DNA from: Rutidosis leptorrhynchoides
Taxonomy: Eukaryota; Streptophyta; Magnoliopsida; Asterales; Asteraceae
Assembly: GCF_046630445.1 (NCBI RefSeq)
Contig: NC_092341.1
Span: 132,751,001-132,815,000, forward strand
Reading direction: 5' to 3'
Length of the DNA: 64,000 nucleotides
Shown here: positions 39,377 to 53,134 of the stretch, one piece after another
Position numbering within the stretch: position 1 is the stretch's first letter
Layout: each line of letters begins with the position of its first letter
Made by a program: the position numbers and the translations under genes
Notes under the pieces: generated by a model
What the model was told of the DNA's origin: nothing
The model's database searches: none
Seen by the model: only the letters and a program-made list of their open reading frames with translations

Positions 39377-39780
39377 GTACAGAGCAAGTATACTAGACGT
39401 GTTGCTTTCCTAATACAAGGTTAGCAAGTGGGTGACACAAAACCATAAGTTTTGAGCTAAAATTTTCAAATCTGAAACCCACCAAACCCACAAAAACATT
39501 TTGCAAACACCGGTGAAAGGTTATTCCGGAAAACTTATCTAAGGTAAAAGCTAGATTTAATTTTCAAAAGATCAAATGTTTTCATAAAGATCCGATTTCC
39601 TTAAGGATCTAAATTTTCATAGTCATGTGGGACTGTAAACCACATCGTTACTATCATTGTTCATACCGCCGTATAGAAATCACAGATGTACAAAGTGTGA
39701 AGAATAAAGAAGTGATTCTAGTATTTTTATTTCAAGACTATATTGCTTGAGGACAAGCAACGCTCAAGTGTGGGAATATT
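39377..39780 (+). other. Athila 3' end with polypurine tract
   Basis: Resumes D after C. The last 40 bp read ttgcttgaggacaagcaacg and ctcaagtgtgggaatatt, a very common context just before Athila-type 3' LTRs. No gene seen. Confidence 0.65.
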
Positions 39781-40372
39781 TGATAATGCTAAAAACGAAT
39801 ATATATTTCATAGCATTATCCCTCAAGAAAGACAAGCTTTTAGTTGCAATTGTTCTATTTACAAGTGATATTCGTTTAAATAATAAAAGGTGAAGACAAA
39901 AGACAGATTCGACGAATTGAAGACGCAAACGACCAAAAAGCTCAAAAGTACATAATACAATCAAAGAGGTTCAAATTATTGGTGAGAAACGTCTCAAAAT
40001 TACAAGAGTACAAGTCGCAAAACGCAAAATACAAGATATTAAATTGTACGCAAGGATGTTCGAAAATTTGGAACCGGGACCAGAGTCAACTCTCAACGCT
40101 CGACGCAATGGACTAAAAATTACAAGTCAACTATGCACATAAATATAATATAATATTTAAATAATTCTATAAATTACTTATATATTATATATTATATTAA
40201 ATACCGTCGGCAAGAAAGAAAACAAAGACATGTGAACTCCCCCAGCTGGCCATGCGATAGCATTGCCTGGAAGAGTAAAAACCATGCGATCGCATGGCCC
40301 CAAGTATTAGGCCACATCTATAAATTTCGCGTGTTTTGGCCAGTTTTATATATCTTTTTCTCTATCTCTCTC

Positions 40373-40440
<68 letters not shown>

Positions 40441-41711
40441 TTTAATTTTAATAATAATAAGGGTATGTTAGCGAATGTTGTAAGGGTGTAAGTCGAAATT
40501 CTGTCCGTGTAACGCTACGCTATTTTTAATCATTGTAAGTTATGTTCAACCTTTTTAATTTAATGTCTCGTAGCTAAGTTATTATTATGCTTATTTAATG
40601 CCGAAGTAATCGTGATGTTGGGCTAAACATTAAAATTGGGTAATTGGGCTTTGGACCATAATTGAGGTTTGGATAAAAGAACGACACTTGTGGAAACTAG
40701 ACTACGAGCTATTAATGGGCTTTATATTAACTAAACGATACCTCGTTAATTTAATATATAGACTTATAATTTGACGTATTTATATATAACCACATACGCT
40801 TGACTGGGTACGGTGGGCGGGATATCTATAAATACCAATAATTGTTCATTTTACCGGATACGGGATTGGATTAATAGTTAATGGACTAGTTAAAACAGGG
40901 GTGGATTACATTCAAGGGTAATTGGTATAATTGTTAACAAAGTATTAAAACATTGGTTTACACGCAGTCGATAACCTGGTGTATTCATTAAACAAAGTAA
41001 TAAAACCTTGTTACAATTCGAATCCCCAATTAGTTGGAATATTTGACTTCGAGAATAAGAATAATTTGACGAAAACTTCTGCATTTTATGATTATGACTG
41101 ATGGACTATTATGGACAAATCCATATGGACATATTGAATAATCCAGGACAAAGGATAATTAACCCATGGTAATAAACTAAAAATCAACACGTCAAACATC
41201 ATGATTACGGAAGTTTAAATAAGCATAATTTATATATTTCATATTTAATTGCACTTTTAATTATCGTACTTTAATTTATTGTCATTTTTATTTATCGCAA
41301 TTTTATTTATCGCAATTGTTATTTACTTTACGCTTTAAATTAAGTTATATTTATTTTTAATATTTTACATTAGGTTTTAACTGCGACTAAAGTTTTAAAA
41401 TCGACAAACCGGTCATTAAACGGTAAAAACCCCCTTTTATACTAATAATACTACTTATATATATTTTGTATATTTATACAAATATAGTTTTAAAAATATA
41501 GCGTTAAACTTGGCGAGTTCCCTGTAGACGAACCGGACTTACTAAAAACTACACTACTGCACGATTAGGTACACTGCCTATAAGTGTTGTAGCAAAGTTT
41601 AGGTATATCCACTCTATAAATAAATAAATAACTTGTGTAAAATTGTATCGTATTTAATAGTTTTTCCTTGTAAAAATTAATAGTATTTTATACCCCTTCG
41701 CTTTAACATCA
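39781..41711 (+). repeat. Athila LTR flanked by a polypurine tract and a primer site
   Basis: Starts TGATAATGC after the polypurine tract and ends at about ctttaacatca, giving about 1.93 kb. It includes the palindrome pair (40248-40297), a TATA-like tctataaattt near 40317 and an AT array (40377-40433). It is followed by a primer-binding site, which normally follows a 5' LTR, while the tract before it marks a 3' LTR. Confidence 0.75.
40377..40433. repeat. (AT)n microsatellite in Athila LTR
   Basis: About 28 AT units, just downstream of the TATA-like site. Confidence 0.95.
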
Positions 41712-41719
41712 AGTATTTT

Positions 41720-41735
41720 TGGCGCCGCTGCCGGA
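41720..41735 (+). promoter_or_regulatory. Athila-type primer-binding site
   Basis: tggcgccgctgccgga, the tggcgccg-type site (probably tRNA-Asp) usual for Athila/Tat elements, nine bases after the proposed LTR end. Confidence 0.8.
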
Positions 41736-42005
41736 AAAAGTTAAACGCTGAAAGCGCAACGCTATATATATAAAAAAAGATTTTTATTAATTTTTAGTTT
41801 ACTTTTATAAAAATACGCCTTTGTAAAAATATATGTTTTTAATTTTAAAAATACAAAAATATAAAAAGAAAATATTAAAAAAATCTATATATTTGTTTTT
41901 AAGAGTTGTTAAAAATATATAAAGTTAAAAAGTATTTTTATTTTAGTTTTTAAAATTAAATTTTTATTTTAGTCATATTTATATTTTATATAAACAGAAA
42001 AAAAA
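41736..42005 (+). other. Start of a second Athila internal region, truncated
   Basis: About 270 bp of very AT-rich leader after the primer site, ending where element E begins. No gene. Confidence 0.5.
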
Positions 42006-43509
42006 AGTAAGATGTGTCTAGATGTGTCTAGACTAAGAATGATAAGCAGGCAATTTCCGATAAAAAAAATGATAAGCAAAACTTTTGACATGCAGACACG
42101 GTCGAAGTCCAGACTCACTAATGCATCGAAACAACTACTAGTTAGACACACTAATGCAAGACCTGGTTCGCTAAGACCACCGCTCTGATACCACATGAAG
42201 CGACCCGTCCTAATCCATAAGGACGAATACAATAACATATGATTACACCGCGAGGTATTTGACCTCTATATGATACATTTTACAAACGTTGCATTTGTTT
42301 TTAAAAGACAACCTTTCATTACATCAAAAGTTGACAGCATGCATACCATTTCATAATATATCCAACTATAATTGACTTCATATTAATCTTGATGAACTCA
42401 ACGACTCGAATGCAACGTCTTTTGAAATATGTCATGAATGACTCCAAGTAATATCTCTATAATGAGCAAATGCACAGCGGAAGATTTCTTTCATACCTGA
42501 GAATAAACATGCTTTAAAGTGTCAACCAAAAGGTTGGTGAGTTCATTAGTTTATCATAACAATCATTTCAATATTTTAATAGACCACAAGATTTCATTTC
42601 CAATTCTCATAAATATACGTCCCATGCATAGAGACAAAAATCATTCATATGGTGAACACCTGGTAACCGACCTTAACAAGATGCATATAGAATATCCCCA
42701 TCATTCCAAGACTCCCATCCGGTACTTTGGATGGGACGTGTTGGGCCCAATAGTTCTATCTTTAGGATTCGCGTCAATTAGGTGTATGTTCCCTAATTCT
42801 TAGATTACCAGACTAAAAAGGGGCATATTCTGTTTAATAATTCAACCATAGAATGTAGTTTCGATTACTTTTGTCTATTTTGTAAAACAGTTATAAAAAT
42901 TGCGCATATATTCTCAGCCCAAAAATATAAAGGGTAAAAAGGCAAATGAAACTCACAATACTGTATTTTGTAGTAAAAATACATATGACGATATTGAACA
43001 ATGAAGGGTTGGCCTCGGATTCACGAACCTATATCATTCGTATATATATTAAAACATATAATCGTAACTGAACAAATTCATATCATATATCTTTTCCTTA
43101 TATTTTATATATATTTAGTTTGTGTACCTAATTAATTTGATTAGTATTTATATAGTCATATATGTTGATTAGTATTATATTAAAACTACCTAATTTGTTA
43201 TATATAAATATTTATATAAAAATTGTTAATATGTTTAATACATACATATATGTAATATTACTTCTAGGTATATTTTTATATACAACATACTTATTTGGTA
43301 AAATAGTATTAATAATAATAATAAAAGTTGTATTTGATGATAATGATAGTATTAAATATAACAATACATATAATAATAATAATAATTATAGTAATATTAA
43401 TAGTAATAATAAGAATAATGATGCTAGTATTAAAAAATGATATACTAATAATAATAATATAGTTTTAGTGATAACCAGATGATAATTATATTAATAATAC
43501 TTATGTTAA

Positions 43510-43626
<117 letters not shown>

Positions 43627-43854
43627 TAATAATAGTTATAGTATTTATAACTATGTTAACAATGCTAATTATAATACTTTTAATAATTATAATACTAGTA
43701 GTATTAATAATAACTAATAATAACAATAATAATATTAACAACAATAATTATAATAATAATAATAACAATAATGAAAATGATAATAATAATAATAATAATA
43801 ATAATTTTTGGTATTAAAAACTACCTTAGAAGTCCTTTAAAAAAAATTGTTGCA

Positions 43855-43925
43855 CTATGCAAGGATCGAAACCCGAGACCACTCGCTTAACCGAAACTCC
43901 CTTAACCATCTAACCAGTTCCGTTT
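43855..43925 (-). repeat. tRNA-like segment (possible SINE head) inside E LTR
   Basis: On the minus strand: ggttagatggttaagggag, then about 20 bp on, ggtctcgggtttcgatcc. These resemble RNA polymerase III A and B boxes of a tRNA. No full cloverleaf was established, so this may be a decayed tRNA-derived SINE head. Confidence 0.3.
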
Positions 43926-45627
43926 TTCTGTTATAACCCAGGATCTATTTATATTTAACCCATATCTATTTTTCTGTTTATATACTTCATCTTCTTCATT
44001 CAGATCAAAACTGTATCATCCAAATATTTTTCAAATCATCACAATCATGAATTAGACACTTTAACGAAATCCTAAATATTCAATATTAGTTGTTTAATTT
44101 GACAGAAAACAACACAAAAAAATTAAAAGAACTGCTACTACAGTCATGATAAACAAAAAAAAAAATTTAATTCATGATTTTGAATTTGAAAACCTTTTAG
44201 ACCATGACTTCAACATGAAAAAGTTTCAAAATCAATCGTAGAATCTTTCTCCGTCATTAATTTAACAGGAAACTCCAACACGAACTCAAATTTCATGATG
44301 AACACACTCGTTTGACTTTTTAATTATTAACTTTGACTCTCAAATTCAATCTAAATATGAAAAATTGAAAACTGAGATTGTACACACACATTCACGACAT
44401 GTTTTAGAACAACTCTGCATTTATAGATTTTGAATTAAAACTTGAATTGAAATTTTGGCTAAAAAGAATAAAGAACAGAGGTATACGACCTGTGTTCCTT
44501 TTTTCTATTTTTAATTCGATCTGCATTGAGTATGTGGCATCATATATGGATAATCATCGAATATTTGAAGCAGTAAACTTATTTGTTTGTATTATAATTT
44601 GATTTGGACATCTAACAATAATATAGACTGTAAATTCGATCAGAAATAATAAATAAAAAAAATGGAATCGATTGATATCAGAGTTTTGGATTTTCCCTTG
44701 TGTTTGAACACTGATTGGTATTACTTGTGAGACAAAACAACAAATTATCTACAGTTTGAAAACGAGTGGCAACTGATTCTGATTTCTAGTTCATGTTTAC
44801 GATTTTTTTTTTTATAAAACTTAATTTTAATAAAAATAATTCTATTATTATTAAATAATAAAAATACTGATTATTATTAATAATAATAACATAATAACAA
44901 TATTACTAATAATTATCCTAATAACAATTTTAGAATAATACTAATAGTTATAATAATGTTCTTAATGTTATTATTAATAATAATATTAATAATTTGTATT
45001 AATGATAAATAATAATAATAGTAATAATAATAATAGTAATAATAATACTATCAATAATTATCTTTATAATATTAATACTGATTTTCTAACATGTATCTGT
45101 ATATAACGGCATATATATCTGCATATATCATAATTGTATTTTTATCTGCATTTGTGTATCCATTATATTTGTATATTTATATTCATATAATAATAATACT
45201 CTTAATATTATAAATAATAATAGTACAATTTATAATAATAGTACTATTAATATTACTAATGATAATGATTACTATAAAATGTGTACAATAATATTGTTAA
45301 TAACAATAATACTAATAATACTAATGTTATTAATAATAAATATAACAAATCAAATGTTATCAAATTTCAGTACTGTAATTTTATTAATATTAATAATACT
45401 GATATTAATATTAATAATTAATGTATATAATAGCTATAACTAAACTTATAATTACATTTAATATGTTAATATTTCTATTTATTAATTTTTGTAATATCTA
45501 ATAATCATATATTATATGAATACATCCATTGAATGTTTAACATTTATATGTTTTAGAACTGTTACAATATAATATTTATTAATAGAAATCATTTATATAT
45601 ATTTATCTACATAGGTTCATAATAATG

Positions 45628-45853
<226 letters not shown>

Positions 45854-46134
45854 TTTTATATATACAAAGTCGTTCGTGAATCGTCGGGAATAGTAAAAGG
45901 TCAAATGAATTCATATAAAGAGTTCAAAAATTTTTAAAGCTCAACATTAAAGATTTTGCTTATCGCGTCGGTATCATAATAAGATTAAGTTTAAATTTAA
46001 TCGGAAATTTCCGGGTCGTCACATACTTTATATTATTAGGAACGAGGCATTAAATAAGGCTTTTTAATACATGATTCGAAAATAGAAATAGTTTAAGGCA
46101 TAGCCTTTACATAGATGGAAAATAGGAAAAATAA

Positions 46135-46806
46135 CTAGGAAATATTAAGATTGAAGTAGTCTTCATATTTCTTCTTCTCGTCTTCAACCTTCTTCATAAA
46201 CTCCTCAACTTTCTCGTTCTTCGCCTTTTGTTTCTCATAGATATACTCGAGGTTATCATAGAGGTTAGTAACACGGCTGTTGACTGCGTTGTTGTTGTAC
46301 CCCTTTAGAGTAAGCTGCTTATCAACTCGATTTCTTTCCATATTCATTCGGAAATCAACATCCTCCTTGAGATAATCAAGTGATTGTTTTCCCCAGCGGG
46401 TGTTAGGTTCTTCCTCATAACTCAGCATCGTTAACTCTTTTCTTAGCTTAGCATTCTCTTCCACCAGTTTCTTAACTTCTCGATCTTTTTCGTCCATTTG
46501 AACCTCAATTCTCACCACATGGCAAAGCAAACCTTCCAAGTTCTTAGCATCATTATCACGAAAAGGAGATCGGGCTCTTTTTCTGGATGGACCAGTTTCC
46601 TCAGGACGTTTCCCCTTGTCTTCAGTTCTTGGGGTTGGGTAGTGATCAGGAGAATTAGGTAAAGTATCCGGACTATAGTTTGGTGAACGAGGACCACCAA
46701 AGCCATAAGGTGGACTTTGGGCTGGTCTTTCAGTGGAAGACCTTTCAGTATCTTTTTCGGTTAGCTTGAAAAGAGTCATTTTGTTCGCTTGATGAAAATT
46801 AGACAT
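46135..46806 (-). CDS. Pre-gag coiled-coil ORF of element G
   Basis: 223 codons from MSNFHQANKMTL, starting about 190 bp inside the primer site of G. Residues about 25-80 are Pro/Ser/Arg-rich with a basic, nuclear-signal-like GPSRKRARSP. Residues 88-130 and 185-220 form charged coiled-coil heptads (EKDREVKKLVEENAKLRKEL; KVEEFMKKVEDEKKKYED). No enzyme motif. It has no stop codon, unlike the pre-gag ORFs of A and B. A gag N-terminus is possible, but no capsid motif is visible. The rest of G to the left is lost at the edge of E. Confidence 0.5.
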   Translation of the reverse strand: MSNFHQANKMTLFKLTEKDTERSSTERPAQSPPYGFGGPRSPNYSPDTLPNSPDHYPTPRTEDKGKRPEETGPSRKRARSPFRDNDAKNLEGLLCHVVRIEVQMDEKDREVKKLVEENAKLRKELTMLSYEEEPNTRWGKQSLDYLKEDVDFRMNMERNRVDKQLTLKGYNNNAVNSRVTNLYDNLEYIYEKQKAKNEKVEEFMKKVEDEKKKYEDYFNLNIS

Positions 46807-46993
46807 CCTAACATTAGGAAAGAGATTTCGATTAGATGAATGTTAAAGCAAGGTTTAAGATTATAAGGAAATCCTAAGTGCTTTAAGTCTAAGGCAGGAA
46901 AGGTTATAGTTTCCTAGATTGCTAAGGTACCCTAGCTAGCAAGTAAGGCACACATAAAAATGCAATCCTGGTTCTCTATAACAGTCTGGTTAT

Positions 46994-47005
46994 GCTCTAA
47001 TACCA
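46994..47005 (-). promoter_or_regulatory. Primer-binding site of G
   Basis: gctctaatacca on the plus strand (tggtattagagc in element orientation), next to the LTR end at 47009. Confidence 0.75.
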
Positions 47006-47008
47006 ATC

Positions 47009-49114
47009 TATCACACCTCCAGTTAGGGCCTGGGTGAATGTGACATTAATATCAAATAAACCAACATATTATAATATACGAGAACAATACTAAATGATAA
47101 AAACAAACTTTATTGAGTACGTAGCGGAAAATGAAATGTCGTTACAATAGTGGAAAGTACAATAAAGTGATTGTTTCAAATGCAAGATTAATAAATGCGA
47201 TATCTCTTGATCCTAAGTCCAAGTAGCATCACATAAGCAGTAATTAAATAAGCTTGATCAATCGGCACCTGAGACAAACATGCTAAAGTGTCAACCAAAA
47301 AGGTTGAGTGAAGTTCATAGGTTTAACAAATATATTTGACCATTGTTTTAGACCACAAGATTTAGTTTATAAAGTTGATCTCGCAGGGATCAAAAAGGTA
47401 TGCCAATTCGTGATATTTAGACTAAACGTTCAAAGTTTGCCCCAATGACAAGTTGTGACTATACTTGTCGGTTTAATTTCATTATTAAGTAATACAAAGA
47501 CTTAGTCAAATGTATTGGGGACGTTACTCCCGATAGGCCTACCCATAATAATTAAGAATGCATTTAACGAGCAACTAAAAATATTACTGTAGGGACTTAG
47601 TCGGACATAGCCGGGTATAGCATAGTTTAACAGTTGGTACTTGTGTCTAAATTGTAAATAGTAAAAGTAGCATATGTCTCACCCCAAAAAGTTAAATAAG
47701 TTGTGCACAATATAAAGTGGGGCTATGAAGTTCACCTTAGTAAGTAGGAGAGAGTTTATTATTCCTCGGAATAGAAGAGTTGGATGAATGTGAGCAGAAA
47801 GTCAACCTAATGACATTTAAGAGTAGTTAAATGTTTTGCCCAAGTTTAAGTTAAGTTTAACTATGCAAGAGTTTAAATATAGTTTGTTTTACTAAGTTCT
47901 CATTTTTGGTAAGTTTCCACTTTTAGTAAGTTTCTATTTTTAGTAAGTTAGTGTTGAACACTAGTGAGTTGTTCTTAATAAGTCTACCACTTATTAAGTG
48001 TGTTAGTAACTAAGTGTATGATTACTATAGTCGGATTTGACATTGTGCACCATACCTAAACATCTATTCCACCGCCGAGTCACCAGAATGACCAGTTGTT
48101 ACCGGTTGGCCCAGGATTTCTTGACCAAAATCTAAGTTTGGCATTCGTAATCCACAAGCGTCCCATAGTGGTACCAAGGATCACCCTAGGCCTTAAGTAG
48201 CGTTGACGTTCGAGTAATCCTCACGTTATCGTGAATGACTATTGTAATCGTATGTTATACTATAAGTAGTATATTATAAGTGTTAGTAGTAGTATAAGTG
48301 TATAAGTGTTAAGTAGTAGTATAAGTAGTATTAGGGTTTTAATTAATTAGAGTAGTTAGGTTTTAATAATAAATTAATGATTAGGGTTTAAGTAATAAAT
48401 GTTTAATAGTATTATTAGGTTTAGGGTTTAGTAAAGTAATGATTAGGTAACGATTAGGGTTTTAATTAATGTTTAGGGTTTAAGTTGTATTAGGGTTTTA
48501 TTTTGTTTAATGTTTATGTATATATATGTCGTGTGTATGTATATTTATATATAGTTTATATATATATATATTTTTATATATAACCGTATATGTATATATA
48601 TGTATATGTTTATATATTTTTTTTACATGTATATGTATATTTATATTTTTTTTTACATGAACAATATGAATGTTAAGATCATGCACGAATATGATTATGA
48701 ATATAAACATGAATTGAAAGAAAGATTAAAAGTTTTAAGATTTTGGATCATACCTTGTTAATGATGATGAAGATTAACAAGAAACAAGAAGAAAACTTGG
48801 TGATGAAGATCAAATAACCCAAATAATGAAGAACACGCTTGAAGATCTTGATGAACATGAAGAACAAGCTTGAAGATCACTTGAAGATGGTGGTGGTGTG
48901 GTGGTGGTGTTCTTGGCCGAATACCACAAGAGAGGGAGAGGGAGAGATTGTTTTTGAAAGATGATTTTGGCGTGATTTGTGAATGAGAAACTAGGAGTCT
49001 AGGGGTGTTTATATAGTGCAAGTATTAGAGTGTTAGTCAACATAAGGATGTTCTAATTAATGATTTTATTTTATTTTATAATTCTTTTAGTCAACAATAG
49101 GTGGTACTAGTTTA

Positions 49115-49209
<95 letters not shown>

Positions 49210-49251
49210 TTTTAGTCAACATAAGGATGTAATTGTTTAAGATTCTTTAGT

Positions 49252-49349
<98 letters not shown>

Positions 49350-49655
49350 ATGATAAGTATTATTTTCTTTTTACTAATTCATGACTTGTATTTATTATTT
49401 TTTTTGTTCCCAATTGTTTTATTATTTATATAAATGTCACTTTTTATTTATTACTTATAGATTAATAGTTATAATATTACAGAAATGCATAAATTTTAAT
49501 TAGCAGTGAGTGTCGACTAAAAGTTTATTATTTAGTCAACGTTAAATCGATTGTGTATATAACAACCCTTAAATAATTAATACGTATAGTCAGGCAGTAA
49601 ACCCTAGGGTCATTTTAGTAATTTCAGAAGTCGAAAAGTGAGAGTTGTTATAACA
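47009..49655 (-). repeat. 5' LTR of element G
   Basis: On the minus strand it starts TGTTATAACAACTC at 49655 and ends GGAGGTGTGATA at 47009; the last dinucleotide is TA, probably a decayed CA. It shares the conserved block (47268-47365: acctgagacaaacatgctaa, gtgtcaaccaaaaaggttg, agaccacaagattt) with A, B, C and E. It carries (AT)n at about 49120-49204 and (ATT)n at 49256-49348. ORFs at 48507-49021 are chance frames. No second LTR is in the window. Confidence 0.7.
49120..49348. repeat. (AT)n and (ATT)n microsatellites in G LTR
   Basis: About 42 AT units, then after 50 bp about 31 ATT units. Confidence 0.95.
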
Positions 49656-49697
49656 AGCTCCAGCTCCAGCTACTTTCATCCAAACACAAACAATATA

Positions 49698-50161
49698 CAG
49701 TAAAACCTCTGTAATTTAATACTCGATAAATTAATAACCTCGATAAAATTAATAATTTGTCCGGTTCCAACTTGGGACCAGTACAAATTTAGACCCCAAT
49801 CGATAGAATAATAAGATAATATTTTTTTTAAAATCCCAATGTAATTATATTGGTTTCAGCGAAACAATAAATTAATAATTACTATTTTTTTTTTTTTTTG
49901 AAATCCTAATATACATTGAACTTGACAAGTTCATTAATATGTGAATGTATACACATGAGAATTTTGAAGGTCCTTTTATTCAAATAGGTAAAGTGAACGG
50001 ACATGATAATTTCTAATGCCGATGCATTAATTTGAGATTTGCTCACAAATATAGACCAATTTTTTAAATTCATAATTTATTAATTTATCGATATAATAAT
50101 ATCTCGCTAAATTAATAAAATAATCCGGTCCCAACTTTATTAATTTATAGATGTTTTATTG
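49698..50161. mobile_element. Emigrant/pogo-type MITE
   Basis: 464 bp. The left end CAGTAAAACCTCTGTAATTT and the right end (inverted, CAATAAAACATCTATAAATT) are imperfect terminal inverted repeats close to the Emigrant/Lemi consensus. They are flanked by TA (49696-49697 and 50162-50163). Sub-terminal repeats (tccggtcccaac) are also inverted. No transposase frame. Confidence 0.82.
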
Positions 50162-50583
50162 TACGGGGTAATACAATTCATTATTCACTCAACAATCCAA
50201 ATCAACATAGCACACACCTACACTAAACTAGGGTTCGTTCAATCGTTCGTTGTCAGATGCATAACAATAATCCTAGAAGAGGTGAGGAAGAGCGGTGACG
50301 AAAACATGTATGAACCCTAGTTTTATTTATATATATTTCCATCGATTCAGTTTGCATCCATCGTCTCCTGATATTTATATAGTTTGGTCATCATCGACCT
50401 GAGATGCGGTCAAATGCCGGAAAGCCCACAATATTTCTCCTTATCGTGTTATGCCTTACATTCGTTTTCAAATGTTTACTGTCTTTTTATTAACATTTCA
50501 TTTCATTTTATTTTATTTTATTGAATAAAATGAAATGATTCACTTGACTTATTGTTATGTGTTATCTGAACGCATATGTATGA

Positions 50584-52493
50584 ATGAATGAACTTGAAGC
50601 CGTCAAGAATACAAGTGGGTGCAAATCGATTGACTCAATCGCAATTCTGCTACTTCATTTGCTCCAAAAAAATCCAAACCTATTGAGGCAGTCAGTCTCG
50701 CATAGTCAGTCTTCTTAGCAAGAAAAAGGTACATTTAAGTTTTTAATTCGTTGAATTTTGTGATGGGATAGAACACCATCTGATATCATGATTCTTTCAC
50801 GATTTAATTGTATTATTACAAACATGCATATAATAACATTTACACATATAGTTAAAATAATTATATACATAGATACATAGATATATAGTTGTGTAGATTA
50901 AGCTGATGTCTTTTTTTTTAAATTTTCTTGGTTTTCGCGTAAGATGTCATATAGGCGGCCTTTGTTTAGAAAGAAATCAAGGAAAAGGAAGGTTATATGG
51001 AATTTTAAGCAGGCCTAGGGAGAAAACAACACCTCCTTCAAGATAAAGTAAGCTAAGTGCTCAAGTGCGGAAAGTTACGGTAATAATCATGTTAAAGAAC
51101 TTGCTTAATTTGGATGCCATATTGCTAAAGCTCTCTACTGAACCAACATGGTCTTGTGATAGCAAGCTGGTGTGGCGATTGTCATGTATGCAAATGAGAC
51201 TTCAGCACTATTTAAAAGATGAGAGCCCACAACAAATGATAGTTTTAAGTTTGAACGGTTTAAGGTATGTAGTTAATTCCTTTTATACATAGCGGTTGTG
51301 TTGACTTTTAAATGACCGTCATTAACAATTGTACCTTATAAAGTAACAAAAACTACATGAATGTATAATAGTTGTGTGTGATGCAACATATGTACCTGAG
51401 AAGGTACTAAAAACTACACCAATATGAAATTTAACTTTTTTGTTTATTGTCAATAGGCTAAATGCACCTTCTTTTAAGGATCTAATTGTTTAACTCAGTT
51501 ATGGTAAATGTAGCAAGTTAATAAAGTTGGTAAGGTGGCTCGAGCTGTATGTATAATGAGTCATCCCATCCAAGATACCAATGAGTGCCACTTTGCTCAA
51601 GTCATTATCTCACATAAGCAACTTAACTGTACGGCGGACATTTATGTTTCTTCTCACGTATTTGTTTAAACTATCTTAATTTTAAGGTCTAAGGAAGCTT
51701 CTTGATTTTTATTTTTCCATGTATCTATTTTTCTGTTCTTATTCACACAATGTTGCTCCGCAAGGCAAGTTCATTTCTTTTGTGAATTGTCTGGTTTTCT
51801 TGAAAAAAGTACTTGTCATTAAAATTTTCATGAGTTACTGATTATTATGTTATAATTATGTACATCTCTTTTAAACAACCAATGTATGACTTGCATTCAA
51901 TTATATCAACCTAGATGGGTTGATATAAGTTTGTCCACTTCTTCACTATTGAATCGTGTTCTATGTTTGTTTAGGGTCAAGGTTTCAAGAATTTGTAATC
52001 CAAAGAAGAATTGCAAGAATGTGGAAGGCAAGCTGCAAATACTTTGTTGAAGCTCTTAATTATGTATTCAACTATGACAATTCTGGTATTCTCAAACATA
52101 TATACCCAAAGTAAGTAAATCGCAACTGTATGGCTTATATTATGTTCCATTATATATTTCTTGATAACCGGCTACAGTTCAACCTTCAGTAGCAGATTGA
52201 CTTTTATACTAAATGGGTCAGTTCAGATTTGTTCTTTCTTTTTAAGAAAGTAATTATTTAAAAACTGATATTTGTACATAGATTTAATAGGAGTTAAGAT
52301 ACAAGTATACTACTATAATAAACTAATTACAAGTAAAATGTTTTAAAATAGCAACATTAGTTTATGAAAAAGGCTGATATTCTTTTATATTTCATGTGCT
52401 TATTTGATTCATCTTTGTAGGTGGACATCTTTACTACAAATGACATGTTTACTCACGATACATAAAAAAGGAATCCCCTGCACCCATCTGTAA
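50584..52493 (+). CDS. Probable spliced gene of unknown function
   Basis: Candidate exons: 50584-50715 (DSIAILLLHLLQKNPNLLRQ); about 51047-51264 (KDESPQQMIVLSLNGLR, donor gtatgt); 51982-52110 (FQEFVIQRRIARMWKAS, EALNYVFNYDNSG, donor gtaagt); 52421-52493 (WTSLLQMTCLLTIHKKG, stop). The last two introns join in matching phase (AG|G and AA|G), and both keep the frame open, which chance would rarely do. The first exon is less certain: its frame stops at 50718, and its link to the next exon was not resolved. I do not recognise the family. It could also be a transcribed pseudogene. Confidence 0.4.
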
Positions 52494-53134
52494 AGATTAA
52501 GGAAAGCCCCACCAGTTTATAGCGGCAAGAGGAACCTGAATGATGATCACGTGATGTAGTTTTGGTTTCCATTTCTCTTTGTTGATATTGCAACCATCTA
52601 CATAGTATTTTACATATATGTATCGAGAAGTATTTTCTAGATGTTGGTAAAATACAATATAATTTTGAAACAAGTTAGATATCATTATATTATTATTTTT
52701 TAGAACAAAAATTTCGGCATCGAATCCTCTCATTTGCCACTCACGCACCCGTTAGGAAGAAACTTCTCACATTCATCACGCAAAGCGTACCTGAAATGCT
52801 TTAGGTTAACTGCTTGGCCCGCAAAGAGTGAATGATACCAGAGGCACAACCTTGGAGAAAACTCCCCTTAGAATTTGAACTTGCACCTATTTTTTTCAAG
52901 GATACTGACTCACAACCAACTAAGACTTTTTAGCACTCAACCAATAGTTCAGTGGTTAGATATCATTTTATTATGATCTGTTGTTATACCACTATTGCAA
53001 CTTGGTGACAGTTTTGTATTCAGTCTTTTTCATTGTTTATGGTATCTAACTACAAATTTTCTTCTTAAAGACTTGGAGGCCATTTTGGATAAGGCCCACA
53101 ACGAAGGGAGGAAAATTTTAATTTAACTGAGTTT
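52494..53134 (+). other. Intergenic sequence
   Basis: No gene or repeat recognised. H is inserted at the end of this stretch. Confidence 0.5.

Noticed and set aside
48507..48710. Ile/His-rich minus-strand ORF
   Set aside because: Low-complexity AT-rich LTR sequence of element G.
52940..52975. tRNA-like gttcagtggttagatatc
   Set aside because: Resembles an A box, but no B box or acceptor stem could be found downstream.
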